From Nonomuraea helvata (GTDB taxonomy: Bacteria > Actinomycetota > Actinomycetes > Streptosporangiales > Streptosporangiaceae), in contig NZ_BAAAXV010000009.1 in the NCBI RefSeq assembly GCF_039535785.1, positions 1,178,001-1,242,000 of the forward strand: a DNA stretch of 64,000 nt, given 5' to 3'. This document shows, one piece after another, positions 28,091 through 36,778 of this stretch. The position numbers and the translations under genes are program-made. The notes below the pieces were generated by a model. It did not search any database. It was not told the DNA's origin and worked only from the letters and a program-made list of their open reading frames with translations. Within the stretch, counting starts at the first letter, position 1. Every line of letters starts with the position of its first letter.

Positions 28091-29343
28091 AGCTCCACCT
28101 CCCTCACGGCCTCGGGCATCTTGGGATCGAGATCGAACAGCTCACGCAGCGCTTCCGCATAATGATCGCCTCCTGGGGAGGCGGCCAGCTGCTTGACACG
28201 CACGGTGGGCTCGTGGAGCAGTTTGTCGACGATCCGCTGCACGGTCATGGCGACCTCGTCTTTGGCCCGCTCGTCGAGGCTCGGCACGCGCATGAGGAGG
28301 CGCCCGAGCTCGGACTCGACCACGCTCGCCGCCTTGCTGCGCAGCGCCACCACGGTCGGGGTGACCTTGGCGGCCCGCTCGGCGTTGAGGTAGGCGCGCA
28401 GCTCCTCGGCGACGAGCCCGCGTACGGAGGCCACCGAGTCGCCCTCGCGGGAGCCGATGCCGGACTCCTTGATCGTCTCCAGGTCCACCAGCGTGACGCC
28501 CGGCACGGCGCGCACCGCCGGGTCGATGTCGTGGGGCAGCGCCAGGTCCAGGAGGAACGTCGGCCCGTTCAGCATGTCAGGGGTGACGATGTGGCGGCCC
28601 GCGCCGGTGCAGGTGATGACGATGTCGGCGCCGGGGAGCTCGTCGGCCATCGCGGAGAAGGGCACGGCCCTGCCGCCGACCGACTCGGCGAGCCGGGCGC
28701 CGCGCTCGAACGTACGGTTGGCCACCACGATGTCGGTGACCCCGGCGCGTGCCAGCGTGACGGCGGCCAGCGAGCTCATGGAGCCCGCCCCGACCACCAG
28801 CGCCCGCCGGCCGGTCAGGTCGCCCGCCAGGGCCAGCCCGGCGGAGACGAGGGAGGGGCCGGCCTTGTCGATGCCGGTCTCGTGGTGCGCCCGCTTGCCG
28901 ATCCGCAGCGCCTGCTGGACCAGCTCGTTGAGGGTGGTGCCGACGGTGCCGTGGCGCTGCGCCAGCTTGAGCGCCTGGCGGACCTGGCCGAGGATCTGGC
29001 CCTCGCCCACGACCATGGCGTCGAGCCCGCACACCATGGAGAACAGGTGCTCGACGGCCCGCTCCTCGTAGTGCACGTAGAGGTGCCGCGTCAGCTCCTC
29101 GACCGGGACGCCCGAGTGGACGCCCAGCAGGCCGCTGACGGCGGTGACCGCGGCGTGGAAGCGGTCGACCGTGACGTAGACCTCGACCCTGTTGCAGGTC
29201 GAGACCACCATGGCCTCCGCGACAGAGGGATCCTGCTGCACGTCGTGCAGCAGCTTGACGAGCGCGTCGCCCGACACCGAGACGCGCTCCAGCAGGGCCA
29301 CCGGAGCGGTCCGGTGGCTGAGTCCGACAGCCAGAACACTCAT
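28087..29343 (-). CDS. hemA: glutamyl-tRNA reductase
   Basis: A 418-residue NADPH-dependent reductase that begins the C5 heme pathway by reducing glutamyl-tRNA to glutamate-1-semialdehyde. The catalytic cysteine is in MVVSTCNRVEVY (near residue 50), with GEGQILGQV and the NADPH-binding VVGAGSMSSLAA following. It overlaps rex by four bases, so heme synthesis is transcribed with its redox regulator. Confidence 0.96.
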   Translation of the reverse strand: MSVLAVGLSHRTAPVALLERVSVSGDALVKLLHDVQQDPSVAEAMVVSTCNRVEVYVTVDRFHAAVTAVSGLLGVHSGVPVEELTRHLYVHYEERAVEHLFSMVCGLDAMVVGEGQILGQVRQALKLAQRHGTVGTTLNELVQQALRIGKRAHHETGIDKAGPSLVSAGLALAGDLTGRRALVVGAGSMSSLAAVTLARAGVTDIVVANRTFERGARLAESVGGRAVPFSAMADELPGADIVITCTGAGRHIVTPDMLNGPTFLLDLALPHDIDPAVRAVPGVTLVDLETIKESGIGSREGDSVASVRGLVAEELRAYLNAERAAKVTPTVVALRSKAASVVESELGRLLMRVPSLDERAKDEVAMTVQRIVDKLLHEPTVRVKQLAASPGGDHYAEALRELFDLDPKMPEAVREVEL

Positions 29344-30017
29344 TGACTGTCCATCGCCATGAGTGGCCCCCCAGCCTTGCGTTGCTCGTGGAACGCGAGA
29401 ATCTGCAGTTCTATAGATAGATCGACTTTACGGACATCGACGCTTTCCGGCACAGAAAGTACAACCGGGGCGAAGTTCAGGATGCTGGTCACGCCCACGG
29501 AGATCACGCGATCGCATACTTCCTGCGCCGCTGCCGCCGGTGTCGCCAGAACCACGATCGAGACTCCGCGCCGCTTGATGACGGCCTCAAGTTCGTCGAT
29601 GTGTTCAACATTCAACCCCGCGATGGTGTCGCCCACGACTTCGGGGTCGGCGTCCACAAGCGCTGCCACCCGGAAGCCTCGGGAGACGAAACCGCCGTAG
29701 TTGGCCAGCGCTCGGCCGAGGTTACCGACTCCGACGATCGCCACCGCCCAGTCTTGTGTCAGGCCCAGCTCACGGGAGATCTGGTACACGAGGTACTCGA
29801 CGTCATAGCCTACGCCCCGGGTGCCGTATGAGCCCAGGTGTGAGAGGTCTTTGCGCAATTTGGCGGAATTGACCCCCGCCGCCAGGGCGAGGTCCTCGGA
29901 GCTGACGGTCGCGATGCCCCGCTCGGCCATCCCGTGCAGCGCCCGGAGGTACAACGGAAGCCTGGCGACCGTCGCCTCGGGGATACCGCGGTCACGGGAT
30001 TGGGACGGGCTCTTCAC
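29340..30017 (-). CDS. rex: redox-sensing transcriptional repressor Rex
   Basis: A 225-residue repressor. A winged-helix domain (LAAGVNSAKLRKDLSHLGSYG) is followed by a Rossmann domain with NAD(H) motif VGVGNLGRALA and the VDADPEVVG acidic loop, then the domain-swapped C-terminal helix. Rex binds operators when NAD+ is high and releases them when NADH rises. The start is GTG 30017. A Rex operator at 30091-30110 suggests autoregulation, and a second one at 10545 precedes the nuo operon. Confidence 0.97.
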   Translation of the reverse strand: MKSPSQSRDRGIPEATVARLPLYLRALHGMAERGIATVSSEDLALAAGVNSAKLRKDLSHLGSYGTRGVGYDVEYLVYQISRELGLTQDWAVAIVGVGNLGRALANYGGFVSRGFRVAALVDADPEVVGDTIAGLNVEHIDELEAVIKRRGVSIVVLATPAAAAQEVCDRVISVGVTSILNFAPVVLSVPESVDVRKVDLSIELQILAFHEQRKAGGPLMAMDSQ

Positions 30018-30090
30018 GGGCCGGAGCTCCAGGGGACGGGCGGCGTGGGGGCCGCGTGAACGGAATCGAACCGTCTTTCAGGTTAATCCC

Positions 30091-30110
30091 TTTGTGAACC
30101 GATGCACAAA
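30091..30110. promoter_or_regulatory. Rex operator before rex-hemACDB
   Basis: TTTGTGAA-N4-TGCACAAA, a Rex site with one mismatch in its second arm. It lies 74 bases before the rex start and 45 bases before the divergent glutaredoxin gene, so it may affect both. Autoregulation through such a site is known in S. coelicolor. Confidence 0.85.
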
Positions 30111-30154
30111 GTCGTAGGGGTCCCGTGCGCCCATGCAGGGGTAGCTTGTGCGGT

Positions 30155-30391
30155 ATGCATCGCATCACCTTGCTCGGCAAGCCCGGCTGTCACCTGTGTG
30201 AGGACGCGCGTGAGGTCATCGCCAGGGTGGCGGGCGAGCTCGGCGTGCCCTGGGAGGAGATCAGCATCGAGTCCTCCGAGGAGCTCCAGGAGAAGTACTG
30301 GGAGATGATCCCGGTCACGCTGATCGACGGCGTGCAGCACGACTTCTGGCGGGTGGACGAGGCCCGGCTGAGGGAGGCCCTCAGTACATAG
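30155..30391 (+). CDS. glutaredoxin family protein (DUF836 type)
   Basis: A 78-residue thioredoxin-fold protein with redox motif GKPGCHLCEDA near residue 10 and the cis-proline segment IPVTLIDG near residue 50. Such proteins are thiol-disulfide exchangers with unknown targets. It is divergent from rex across the Rex operator and overlaps the convergent membrane/ABM gene by 11 bases. ATG 30155 is preferred over an upstream GTG. Confidence 0.88.
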   Translation: MHRITLLGKPGCHLCEDAREVIARVAGELGVPWEEISIESSEELQEKYWEMIPVTLIDGVQHDFWRVDEARLREALST

Positions 30392-31847
30392 CCGTGGGCA
30401 GCGGCACCACCTTGGCGGCGTTGACGTTCAGCTCGATGACGTTGGTGGCCAGCACCATCGACTGCCGCTCGTTGACGAACCTCTCGACGTGCGGCTGGCG
30501 CTGGTGGTCGCGGTAGGCGACCTCGTCGCGGTAGAGCTCGTAGACGATGCGCTGCAGGGGGGCCGACTTGACGGCGTGGCAGGCGTACACGAGGGTGTCG
30601 GGCTCGCCGCGCCGCACGGCCTCGACGGTCGCCTCGGCCAGCCGGTCGAACGCGTCCCCTGCGCCGTCCATGATCGTGAAGACGGTGAGCAGGCCGTAGA
30701 TGTTCGGCGAGGGCTTGCCGGAGCCCGGCTGCTGCTGCTGCGCGGGCGAGAACATCTCGGCGCCCGGATAGACCGCCCCCGTCGCCGGCATGGCGTAGTC
30801 GGGGCGCTGGGGGGCCGGCGCCTGTCCGGCGGGCGCGCCGCCGTTCATGATGTAGCCGGTCGCGGGTCCCGCGTCGGGCGGCGGCGTCATGCGCGCGGCG
30901 TAGTCGACCTCCTGGTCGCCCGCGCGATATTCGGCCACCAGGTCGCCCAGCCCCGTCGCCCTGCGCGGCGGCGAGGGAGGCAGCCCGGGACCGCCGGAAC
31001 CGCCAGGGCCCCCGGGACCGCCCGGCACGGGCTCGGACATGCCCATGTGGCTTGCCTGGGGCTGCGCGGGCCGCTCCTGGCGGGGCTGCGCACGCTCCTC
31101 GCGGCGCTGAGAGCGATCGTCCCGGCGTGCGGACCTCGGGTCGCGGTCGGAGTCGAAGTCGTCCTCGTCGTCGTCCTCGTACGGCGCCAGGGGCCGCAGC
31201 ACGGTGTACCAGACAGCCGCCCCGGCGACGACGAGCAGCACGGTGGTGAACAGCGGGGCCACCGTGAACCTCATCGCGCCCACGAGCGCCAGCCCCGAGG
31301 GGACGATGACCGCGACCGCGTGCATGTTGTCGGTGTCGTACTCGTCGCCCTGGCGCCACTTGAGCCCGGCCACCACGAGCATGGCCAGCATGATCAGTGC
31401 GGCGATGGCGTGCACGCCGATCAGCAGGTAGCCAGGGAAGATCCCCCAGAAGTTCGAGCCCGCGGGCAGCACCTTGCCCGCCACCTCGGCCTTGAGCGGG
31501 TCGAAGATCATGATCGTGCCGGAGACGACGGTCAGCGCGATGCCGAACAGCCACGACAGGAACCTCGGCGGCACCTGCTCCACCAGCAGCTGGATCAGCC
31601 CGACCGCCAGCCAGAGCGGCACCAGCATCGACCCGGTCACCTGGTAGAGGCGGAACGTCACCTCTCCGAACCCGAAGATGTAGCCGACGCCGATCACGCC
31701 CAGTGAGACACACAGCGACGCGACTGCAACGGTCCAGGCGATCAACCACCCCTCGGACTCGTCGCGAAGCCGTTGGATCAGGGCGCCGGCGGCGACGGCG
31801 GCCATGAGCGCACCGGCGAAAGCTATGACAGCAACGAGGATCTCCAT
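30381..31847 (-). CDS. seven-helix membrane protein with C-terminal ABM-type domain
   Basis: A 488-residue fusion. Residues 1-220 hold about seven hydrophobic helices. Residues 225-380 form a low-complexity Asp/Arg then Gly/Pro/Gln-rich linker. Residues 385-485 resemble an antibiotic-biosynthesis-monooxygenase (ABM) fold: NIYGLLTVFTIMDGAGDAFD, then VYACHAVKSAPLQRIVYELYRDEVAYRDHQ. ABM domains are small dimeric oxygenases or sensors. The linker predicts the ABM part is cytoplasmic. Substrate and role are unknown; it lies between the Rex and BldN-like loci. Confidence 0.7.
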   Translation of the reverse strand: MEILVAVIAFAGALMAAVAAGALIQRLRDESEGWLIAWTVAVASLCVSLGVIGVGYIFGFGEVTFRLYQVTGSMLVPLWLAVGLIQLLVEQVPPRFLSWLFGIALTVVSGTIMIFDPLKAEVAGKVLPAGSNFWGIFPGYLLIGVHAIAALIMLAMLVVAGLKWRQGDEYDTDNMHAVAVIVPSGLALVGAMRFTVAPLFTTVLLVVAGAAVWYTVLRPLAPYEDDDEDDFDSDRDPRSARRDDRSQRREERAQPRQERPAQPQASHMGMSEPVPGGPGGPGGSGGPGLPPSPPRRATGLGDLVAEYRAGDQEVDYAARMTPPPDAGPATGYIMNGGAPAGQAPAPQRPDYAMPATGAVYPGAEMFSPAQQQQPGSGKPSPNIYGLLTVFTIMDGAGDAFDRLAEATVEAVRRGEPDTLVYACHAVKSAPLQRIVYELYRDEVAYRDHQRQPHVERFVNERQSMVLATNVIELNVNAAKVVPLPTAMY

Positions 31848-32025
31848 GGTGACTCCAATGCTGCCGGACTATGCCTCCAAGCCGGTAGCCGAAGAGGGAA
31901 GGGGCCGGATGACACCGTATCCGGCGATTACGCCTAGTCATGCCAGCAAGCTGTGGATTGTGGAATTTCCGGTTGATTTCTAGAGTGTTCGAGCACGCCG
32001 CACCCCTTACCCGTAGGGATACCGG
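31848..32025. other. divergent promoter region of the membrane/ABM gene and the BldN-like sigma gene
   Basis: 178 bases between two divergent genes, including a moderately AT-rich stretch around 31960-31990. It must hold both promoters. No BldD-type box or other operator could be assigned with confidence. Confidence 0.4.
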
Positions 32026-32664
32026 ATGCCTGACTCGTCACCGTTCGCCGGGCTGCTTGCGCCAGCGGTCGCTGCGCCTGCCCGGACGGGCGAGCCCGCC
32101 GTGCGCGAAGAAGTGCCCGACGACATCCGTACGCTGGTGCTGGATGCCAAGAGCGGATGCACGGATTCCTTTGGCACGCTCTACGACCGGTACGTGGACC
32201 TCGTCTATCGCTACATCTACTTCCGGGTGGGGTCGCACCAATTAGCCGAGGACCTCACCAGTGAGACCTTTCTGCGCGCGCTGCGCAGGATCGGCGACTT
32301 CACGTGGCAGGGGCGCGATTTCGGCGCCTGGCTCGTGACCATCGCGAGAAATCTGGTCACCGACCACTTCAAGTCGGGGCGCTACCGGCTGGAGATCCCG
32401 ACAGGCGAGATCATCGACGTCCCGCTCGACGGCTCGCACATTCCGGAGAACGCCGTGGTCAACGCCATCATCAACGACCGAGTGCTGCGTGCCGTACGAG
32501 ATCTCAATCCCGAACAGCAGGAATGCGTGGTCCTGCGCTTCCTGCACGGCCTCTCGCTCGCGGAAACCGCGCTGATCATGGGGAAGAAGAGTGGAGCGAT
32601 CAAAGCGCTGCAGTTCCGCGCCATCCGGGCACTGGCCAGGGCACTCAAGCACGACCTGGCGTAA
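32026..32664 (+). CDS. bldN: BldN-like ECF sigma factor
   Basis: A 212-residue sigma factor. Region 2 (SFGTLYDRYVDLVYRYIYFRVG then LAEDLTSETFLRALRRI) and region 4 (LNPEQQECVVLRFLHGLSLAETALIMGKKSGAIKALQFRAIRAL) are close to Streptomyces BldN, which drives aerial-hypha genes such as chaplins. About 45 residues precede region 2, shorter than the pro-sequence of about 86 in S. coelicolor. Its neighbours rex-hemACDB on one side and an RsbN-like gene on the other match the bldN locus. Confidence 0.85.
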   Translation: MPDSSPFAGLLAPAVAAPARTGEPAVREEVPDDIRTLVLDAKSGCTDSFGTLYDRYVDLVYRYIYFRVGSHQLAEDLTSETFLRALRRIGDFTWQGRDFGAWLVTIARNLVTDHFKSGRYRLEIPTGEIIDVPLDGSHIPENAVVNAIINDRVLRAVRDLNPEQQECVVLRFLHGLSLAETALIMGKKSGAIKALQFRAIRALARALKHDLA

Positions 32665-32723
32665 CCTCCTCCATTCGCACCTCGTTAGGCAGATGTCACT
32701 ACCGGATCCGTCAGGGAGCTGTC

Positions 32724-33359
32724 ATGGGTAGGGCGCGCATTCGGCGGGAGCGCGTGCTCGAGCACCTCACGGAGCTGCGCGGCCTGCCTCTCGGCGGCGC
32801 CCCCGAGCCCGCCTTCCGCGAGCGCCTGCGGGAGCAGCTCCTCACCGGCGAGCTCCCGTCGGAGGAGCCGGAGGCGGCCGAGCGCCCGCGTCGCCGTGCG
32901 GCCCGCCGCCGGCCGCTGCTGCCGCAGCTGGCCACGGTGGGGCTGGCGGCGGCCATGATGGTCTCCTCGTTCGCCACGTACCAGTCGGTGCCGGGAGACT
33001 CCCTCTACCCGCTCAAGCGCGCCGCGGAGACCACGCTCGTACGCCTCAGCAGCGACGACGCCGAACGCGGCGAGCGCGAGCTCGACTCAGCCAAGACCCG
33101 GGCCAGGGAGGTCGCCACCCTGCTCGGCTCGTCCGAGGACGGCCCGCTGGTCAGCAAGACGCTGAAGGACATGGAGGCGTCCACGCGCTCGGGCATCAGC
33201 CGCCTCGAGCGGGCGGAGCCACGCTCGGGCAAGATCAAGAAGTTCGCGCGGGACCAGAAGAAGGTGGTCGGGCCCATACTCAAGCAGCTCGACGACTCTC
33301 AGCTGGCCCAAGCAGAGGGATACCTTGACTACATCGACGGTCTGGCCGCGCCTCACTAG
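32724..33359 (+). CDS. rsbN: RsbN-like transmembrane anti-sigma factor (DUF5667 domain)
   Basis: A 211-residue protein with a cytoplasmic N-terminus (RRERVLEHLTELRG), one membrane helix at residues 75-92 (ATVGLAAAMMVSSFATYQ), then an outside domain beginning VPGDSLYPLKRAAE, the DUF5667 signature. ATG 32724 has a GGGAG site. Its position 59 bases after the BldN-like gene fits RsbN, the anti-sigma factor that holds BldN. The role as BldN inhibitor is inferred from synteny and layout. Confidence 0.75.
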   Translation: MGRARIRRERVLEHLTELRGLPLGGAPEPAFRERLREQLLTGELPSEEPEAAERPRRRAARRRPLLPQLATVGLAAAMMVSSFATYQSVPGDSLYPLKRAAETTLVRLSSDDAERGERELDSAKTRAREVATLLGSSEDGPLVSKTLKDMEASTRSGISRLERAEPRSGKIKKFARDQKKVVGPILKQLDDSQLAQAEGYLDYIDGLAAPH

Positions 33360-33378
33360 GTAAGTAAGCTTTAGGCCC

Positions 33379-34251
33379 ATGAGGCGGCTATTTCGACGAC
33401 ACCAGGTGGAGCCAGAGGCCGCCGGCGAGGCCGCGGCTCGGGCGGCGGTCACGGTCGCCCCGGTCGAGCGCGACCTCCAGGCGGCGGCCTTCTTCGACGT
33501 CGACAACACGATGATGCGCGGGGCCTCGATCTACCACTTCGCCCGCGGGCTGGCCACCCGTGGCATGTTCACGACGTCCGACCTGCTGAAGTTCGCCGTC
33601 GGGCAGGCCGTGTTCCGGCTGCGCGGCAACGAGAACCCCGAGCACATCGCGGTGGCCAGGGAGACGGCGCTGGCGTTCGTCGCGGGGGCCAAGGTCGACG
33701 ACGTCGTACGCCTCGGCGAGGAGATCTACGACGAGGTCATGGCCGACCGCATCTGGGGCGGCACCAGGGCGCTCGCCCAGAGCCACCTGGACACCGGCCA
33801 GCGCGTCTGGCTCGTCACCGCCACGCCCGTGGAGCTGGCCCGGGTCATCGCGCAACGGCTCGGCCTGACGGGCGCGCTCGGGACGGTCGCGGAGACCAGC
33901 GACGGGGTCTACACGGGGCGCCTGGTGGGCGACCTGCTGCACGGGCCGGCCAAGGCCGAGGCGGTGCGCGCGCTGGCCCGCCGCGAGGGCCTCGACCTGA
34001 CCCGCTGCACGGCCTACAGCGACTCGGCCAACGACCTGCCCATGCTCTCGCTGGTGGGCCAGGCCGTGGCCATCAATCCCGACAGCGAGCTGCGGGAGCA
34101 CGCCAGGAAGCACGACTGGCCGATCAAGGACTTCCGCACCGGCCGCAAGGCCACCCTCACGGCCCTGCCCATCGCCGCCGGCGTGGGCGCGGTCGCGGGG
34201 GGCGTCGCGGCCGGCATCGCCCTGCGCCGCCACTATCGCGGCCAGTCGTGA
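33379..34251 (+). CDS. HAD-IB family hydrolase
   Basis: A 290-residue SerB-like HAD phosphatase. The nucleophile motif is [12 protein letters not shown] near residue 38, followed by a helical cap, [11 protein letters not shown] (motif II), and [11 protein letters not shown] (motif IV). The C-terminal [18 protein letters not shown] is a single hydrophobic helix. The family often sits beside acyltransferases and may act on phospholipid phosphates, but the substrate here is unknown. It ends five bases before the convergent LCP gene. Confidence 0.88.
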   Translation: MRRLFRRHQVEPEAAGEAAARAAVTVAPVERDLQAAAFFDVDNTMMRGASIYHFARGLATRGMFTTSDLLKFAVGQAVFRLRGNENPEHIAVARETALAFVAGAKVDDVVRLGEEIYDEVMADRIWGGTRALAQSHLDTGQRVWLVTATPVELARVIAQRLGLTGALGTVAETSDGVYTGRLVGDLLHGPAKAEAVRALARREGLDLTRCTAYSDSANDLPMLSLVGQAVAINPDSELREHARKHDWPIKDFRTGRKATLTALPIAAGVGAVAGGVAAGIALRRHYRGQS

Positions 34252-34255
34252 CCCA

Positions 34256-35263
34256 TCAGCGAAGTTGCTTGAACAGCTGCTCGGCCTCCGGTTGCTTCCA
34301 CTGCACCCGGTTCTTGTCCTCCGGGTGCGGCTCCCACGGCACCGTCACCAAGGACAGCTTGGTCCGGGACAGCTCGGTGGCCAGCTCGTACATGGACTCC
34401 ACGCTCAAGTCGGTCTTGACCGACTTGCGCACCGCCCCCAGGAAGGACTTGAGCTGGTCAGGCGACTTCAACCCCGACCGGGCCTTCTTGAACATCGCCA
34501 TCACAAGCCCCTGCTGCCGCTTGATCCGCTGGATGTCGGATCCGTCGTTGTAGTACCGCAGCCGCACATACCCGAGCGCGGCCTCCCCGTTCAGCATGCT
34601 CTTCCCCGCGGGCAGCTTGAGCTTGGACTTCTTGTCATCCACGGCCGTGGGCAGCGTGACCTGCACGCCCCCGAGCGCGTCCACCATGCCCTTGAAGCCG
34701 GTGAAGTCCACCTCCACCGAGTGCTGGATCCGCAGCCCGGTCAGGGACTCCAGGGTCCGCTTGAGACAGTCGGCCCCGCCGGTGTCGTACGCCGAGTTGA
34801 CCATGTCGGTCCTGGCGGGCGACGAGCCGCAGCGCGGGATCGTGACCATGGAGTCGCGCGGGACGCTGACCGCCGTGGCCTGCCCGCGGTCGGCGGGGAC
34901 GTGGACGATCATGATGGTGTCGGAGCGCTTCCCCAGTCCCTGCCTGGCCAGCATGGGCCCGTACTTGGCGTTCCCCTCGCCTTCCCTGGTGTCGGAGCCG
35001 ATCACCAGGATGTTCCGCGCGCCGCTCATGTCCACGGCCTGCGACCCGGCGGGCGGCGCGGCCGTGTGGCGGTCGGCGATCAGGACGGTGGGCACGGCGA
35101 CGGCGGTGGCCGTGGCGACGGCCACGAGCCCGGCCGCCCACCAGCCCGCCCAGCGGCGCCGTGGACGGGCGTGCAGCAGGCGCTCGCGCTGGCGGACGAG
35201 CGTCGCGGGCGGCTCGTGCCCCAGCTCCCCTCCGAGGTCCCGGAGCAGCTTCAGGTCGTCCAT
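34256..35263 (-). CDS. LytR-CpsA-Psr (LCP) family protein
   Basis: A 335-residue membrane protein with a short cytoplasmic N-terminus, one helix at about residues 42-65, then an LCP domain: ARNILVIGSDTREGEG, SDTIMIVHVPADR, AVSVPRDSMVTIP and YVRLRYYNDGSDIQRIKRQQ. LCP enzymes move polyprenyl-linked glycopolymers onto peptidoglycan. ATG 35263 has GGAGGA seven bases upstream, just past the ECF sigma gene. The pair may form an ECF-regulated envelope unit; the N-terminus could even act as anti-sigma, which is only a guess. Confidence 0.88.
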   Translation of the reverse strand: MDDLKLLRDLGGELGHEPPATLVRQRERLLHARPRRRWAGWWAAGLVAVATATAVAVPTVLIADRHTAAPPAGSQAVDMSGARNILVIGSDTREGEGNAKYGPMLARQGLGKRSDTIMIVHVPADRGQATAVSVPRDSMVTIPRCGSSPARTDMVNSAYDTGGADCLKRTLESLTGLRIQHSVEVDFTGFKGMVDALGGVQVTLPTAVDDKKSKLKLPAGKSMLNGEAALGYVRLRYYNDGSDIQRIKRQQGLVMAMFKKARSGLKSPDQLKSFLGAVRKSVKTDLSVESMYELATELSRTKLSLVTVPWEPHPEDKNRVQWKQPEAEQLFKQLR

Positions 35264-35265
35264 CG

Positions 35266-35844
35266 TCACTCCTCCTCCATGGGATTGGTGTCGCCGAGCG
35301 CGGCCCGCACCTTCCGCCTGCCCCTGTTGAGGCGGGAGCGCACGGTACCGACGGGGATGCCGAGCGCCCGCCCGACCTCCTCGTACGTGAGATCGCCCCA
35401 GGCGATCAGCAGCAGCACGTCGCGGTCCTTGGCGGGCAGCGCCGCGAGGGCCCCGGCCAGCTCTGCGCGGACGGCCTGCGCGGTGACCCCGGCCGCCACC
35501 CGGTCGGCGGGCGACTCGACGTCGGAGTCCACAGGGGCACGCAGGAAGGCGCGGTAGCGCGCGGCCTCCTTGCGGTGGTGCCGGGAGATGAGCTTGGTGA
35601 GAATGCCGAAGAGCCACGGCCGGGCGTCCGGGTAGGCCAGGTCGTAGCTCTTCCTGCGCGAGAAGGCGATCAGGAACGTCTCTCCGACGAGGTCCTCGGC
35701 GGGCTCGGGGCCGAGGCGTTTGGAGACGTACCTGTAGAGCATGGCGGAGTAGCGGTCGAAGAGCTCGGCGAACGCCTCGGGTTCTGTCCACGAGGCGCTC
35801 ACGAGCTCCGAGTCCGCACCCCTGGTGGCGGGTTGCGTGATCAT
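35266..35844 (-). CDS. ECF subfamily RNA polymerase sigma factor
   Basis: A 192-residue sigma factor with region 2 (EAFAELFDRYSAMLYRYVSKRLG, AEDLVGETFLIAFSRR) and region 4 (LPAKDRDVLLLIAWGDLTYEEVGRALGIPVGTVRSRLNRGRRK). It lies directly upstream of the LCP gene on the same strand, probably one transcript, and no separate anti-sigma gene follows. The stop is only two bases from the LCP start codon. Its signal and regulon are unknown. Confidence 0.9.
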   Translation of the reverse strand: MITQPATRGADSELVSASWTEPEAFAELFDRYSAMLYRYVSKRLGPEPAEDLVGETFLIAFSRRKSYDLAYPDARPWLFGILTKLISRHHRKEAARYRAFLRAPVDSDVESPADRVAAGVTAQAVRAELAGALAALPAKDRDVLLLIAWGDLTYEEVGRALGIPVGTVRSRLNRGRRKVRAALGDTNPMEEE

Positions 35845-35916
35845 CTCCGCCCTTCTGTGGGGGATCGGTCACGGATGTCTCGCCACAACCCGCCGGGAGG
35901 GTTCACGCGGGAGACG

Positions 35917-36711
35917 TCAGAGCTCCTTGAGCTGACCTCCGTCGATCACGAACTCGGCGCCGGTCGTGCTGCCCGAGCGGGGCGACACGAGCAGCGCGAC
36001 CGCGTCGGCGATCTCCTGCGGGTAGATGAGCCGCCCGGTGGCGAGCTTCATCATGGCAGGGGCGACCTCGGAGATCACGCTCTCCTTGTCGGAGCCGGCC
36101 AGGCCCGCGAAGACTTCGGCCGCGCCACCCTCCTTGGTCCACCAGTCGGTGAGCACCGCGCCGGGCGTGACCGTGTTGACCCTGACGCCCTGGGGGCCGT
36201 ACTCCTCGGAGACGGCCTTGCCGACGTGGCTCAGTGCCGCCTTCGCGGCTCCGTAGTCGACGTTCGTGGCGCCGGGCTGCTTGCTCAGGGTGGAGGAGAC
36301 GTTGACGATCGAGCCGCCGCCCCGCTCGACCATGACAGGCACGGCGGCGCGGATCATGCGTACGGCCGAGAACAGGTTGAACTCGAACATCGCGCGCCAG
36401 TCGTCGTCGTCGGGGGTCATGAACCCCATCCGCGGCAGCGTCACCCCGGGCGGCGGGCCGCCGGCGTTGTTGACCAGGATGTCGACCCCGCCGAACTCCT
36501 CCACGGCCCGCGCCACGACCCGTGCGGGCGCCTCGGGGTCCATCAGGTCGGCGGCCACGTGCACGACCTTGTCGGGCCATTCGTCCGAACGGGTCCGCGA
36601 GACGGCCACGACGTGCGCGCCCTCTTCGGCCAGGGTGCGCGTGATGGCCAGGCCGATGCCCTTGGACGCGCCGGTGACGACGGCGACACGGCCGGAAAGC
36701 TGAAGATCCAT
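35917..36711 (-). CDS. SDR family oxidoreductase
   Basis: A 264-residue short-chain dehydrogenase/reductase. The Rossmann motif VTGASKGIGLA, NNAGGP, the catalytic serine in VNVSSTLS and the YGAAKAAL (YxxxK) motif are all present. FabG-like enzymes act in fatty-acid, polyketide or xenobiotic metabolism; the substrate is not evident. The ribosome site lies in an arm of a 10-bp inverted repeat upstream (36719-36766). Confidence 0.9.
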   Translation of the reverse strand: MDLQLSGRVAVVTGASKGIGLAITRTLAEEGAHVVAVSRTRSDEWPDKVVHVAADLMDPEAPARVVARAVEEFGGVDILVNNAGGPPPGVTLPRMGFMTPDDDDWRAMFEFNLFSAVRMIRAAVPVMVERGGGSIVNVSSTLSKQPGATNVDYGAAKAALSHVGKAVSEEYGPQGVRVNTVTPGAVLTDWWTKEGGAAEVFAGLAGSDKESVISEVAPAMMKLATGRLIYPQEIADAVALLVSPRSGSTTGAEFVIDGGQLKEL

Positions 36712-36718
36712 GAGGGTT

Positions 36719-36766
36719 CCTTTCGGTGGTCAGTAGAGCGGATCGTCCCCTTTGAACACCGAAAGG
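36719..36766. repeat. 10-bp inverted repeat spanning the SDR leader and ribosome site
   Basis: CCTTTCGGTG (36719-36728) is matched by CACCGAAAGG (36757-36766), 28 bases apart. On the SDR transcript the arm nearest the ATG reads CACCGAAAGG and includes the likely Shine-Dalgarno sequence. It could be an operator flanking the promoter or an RNA stem that covers the ribosome site. Confidence 0.55.
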
Positions 36767-36778
36767 CCCTCGCCGGTT

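Noticed and set aside
31848-32025. BldD box upstream of the BldN-like gene
   Set aside because: TTACGCCTAGTCAT resembles the consensus only in one half, and spacing is wrong.
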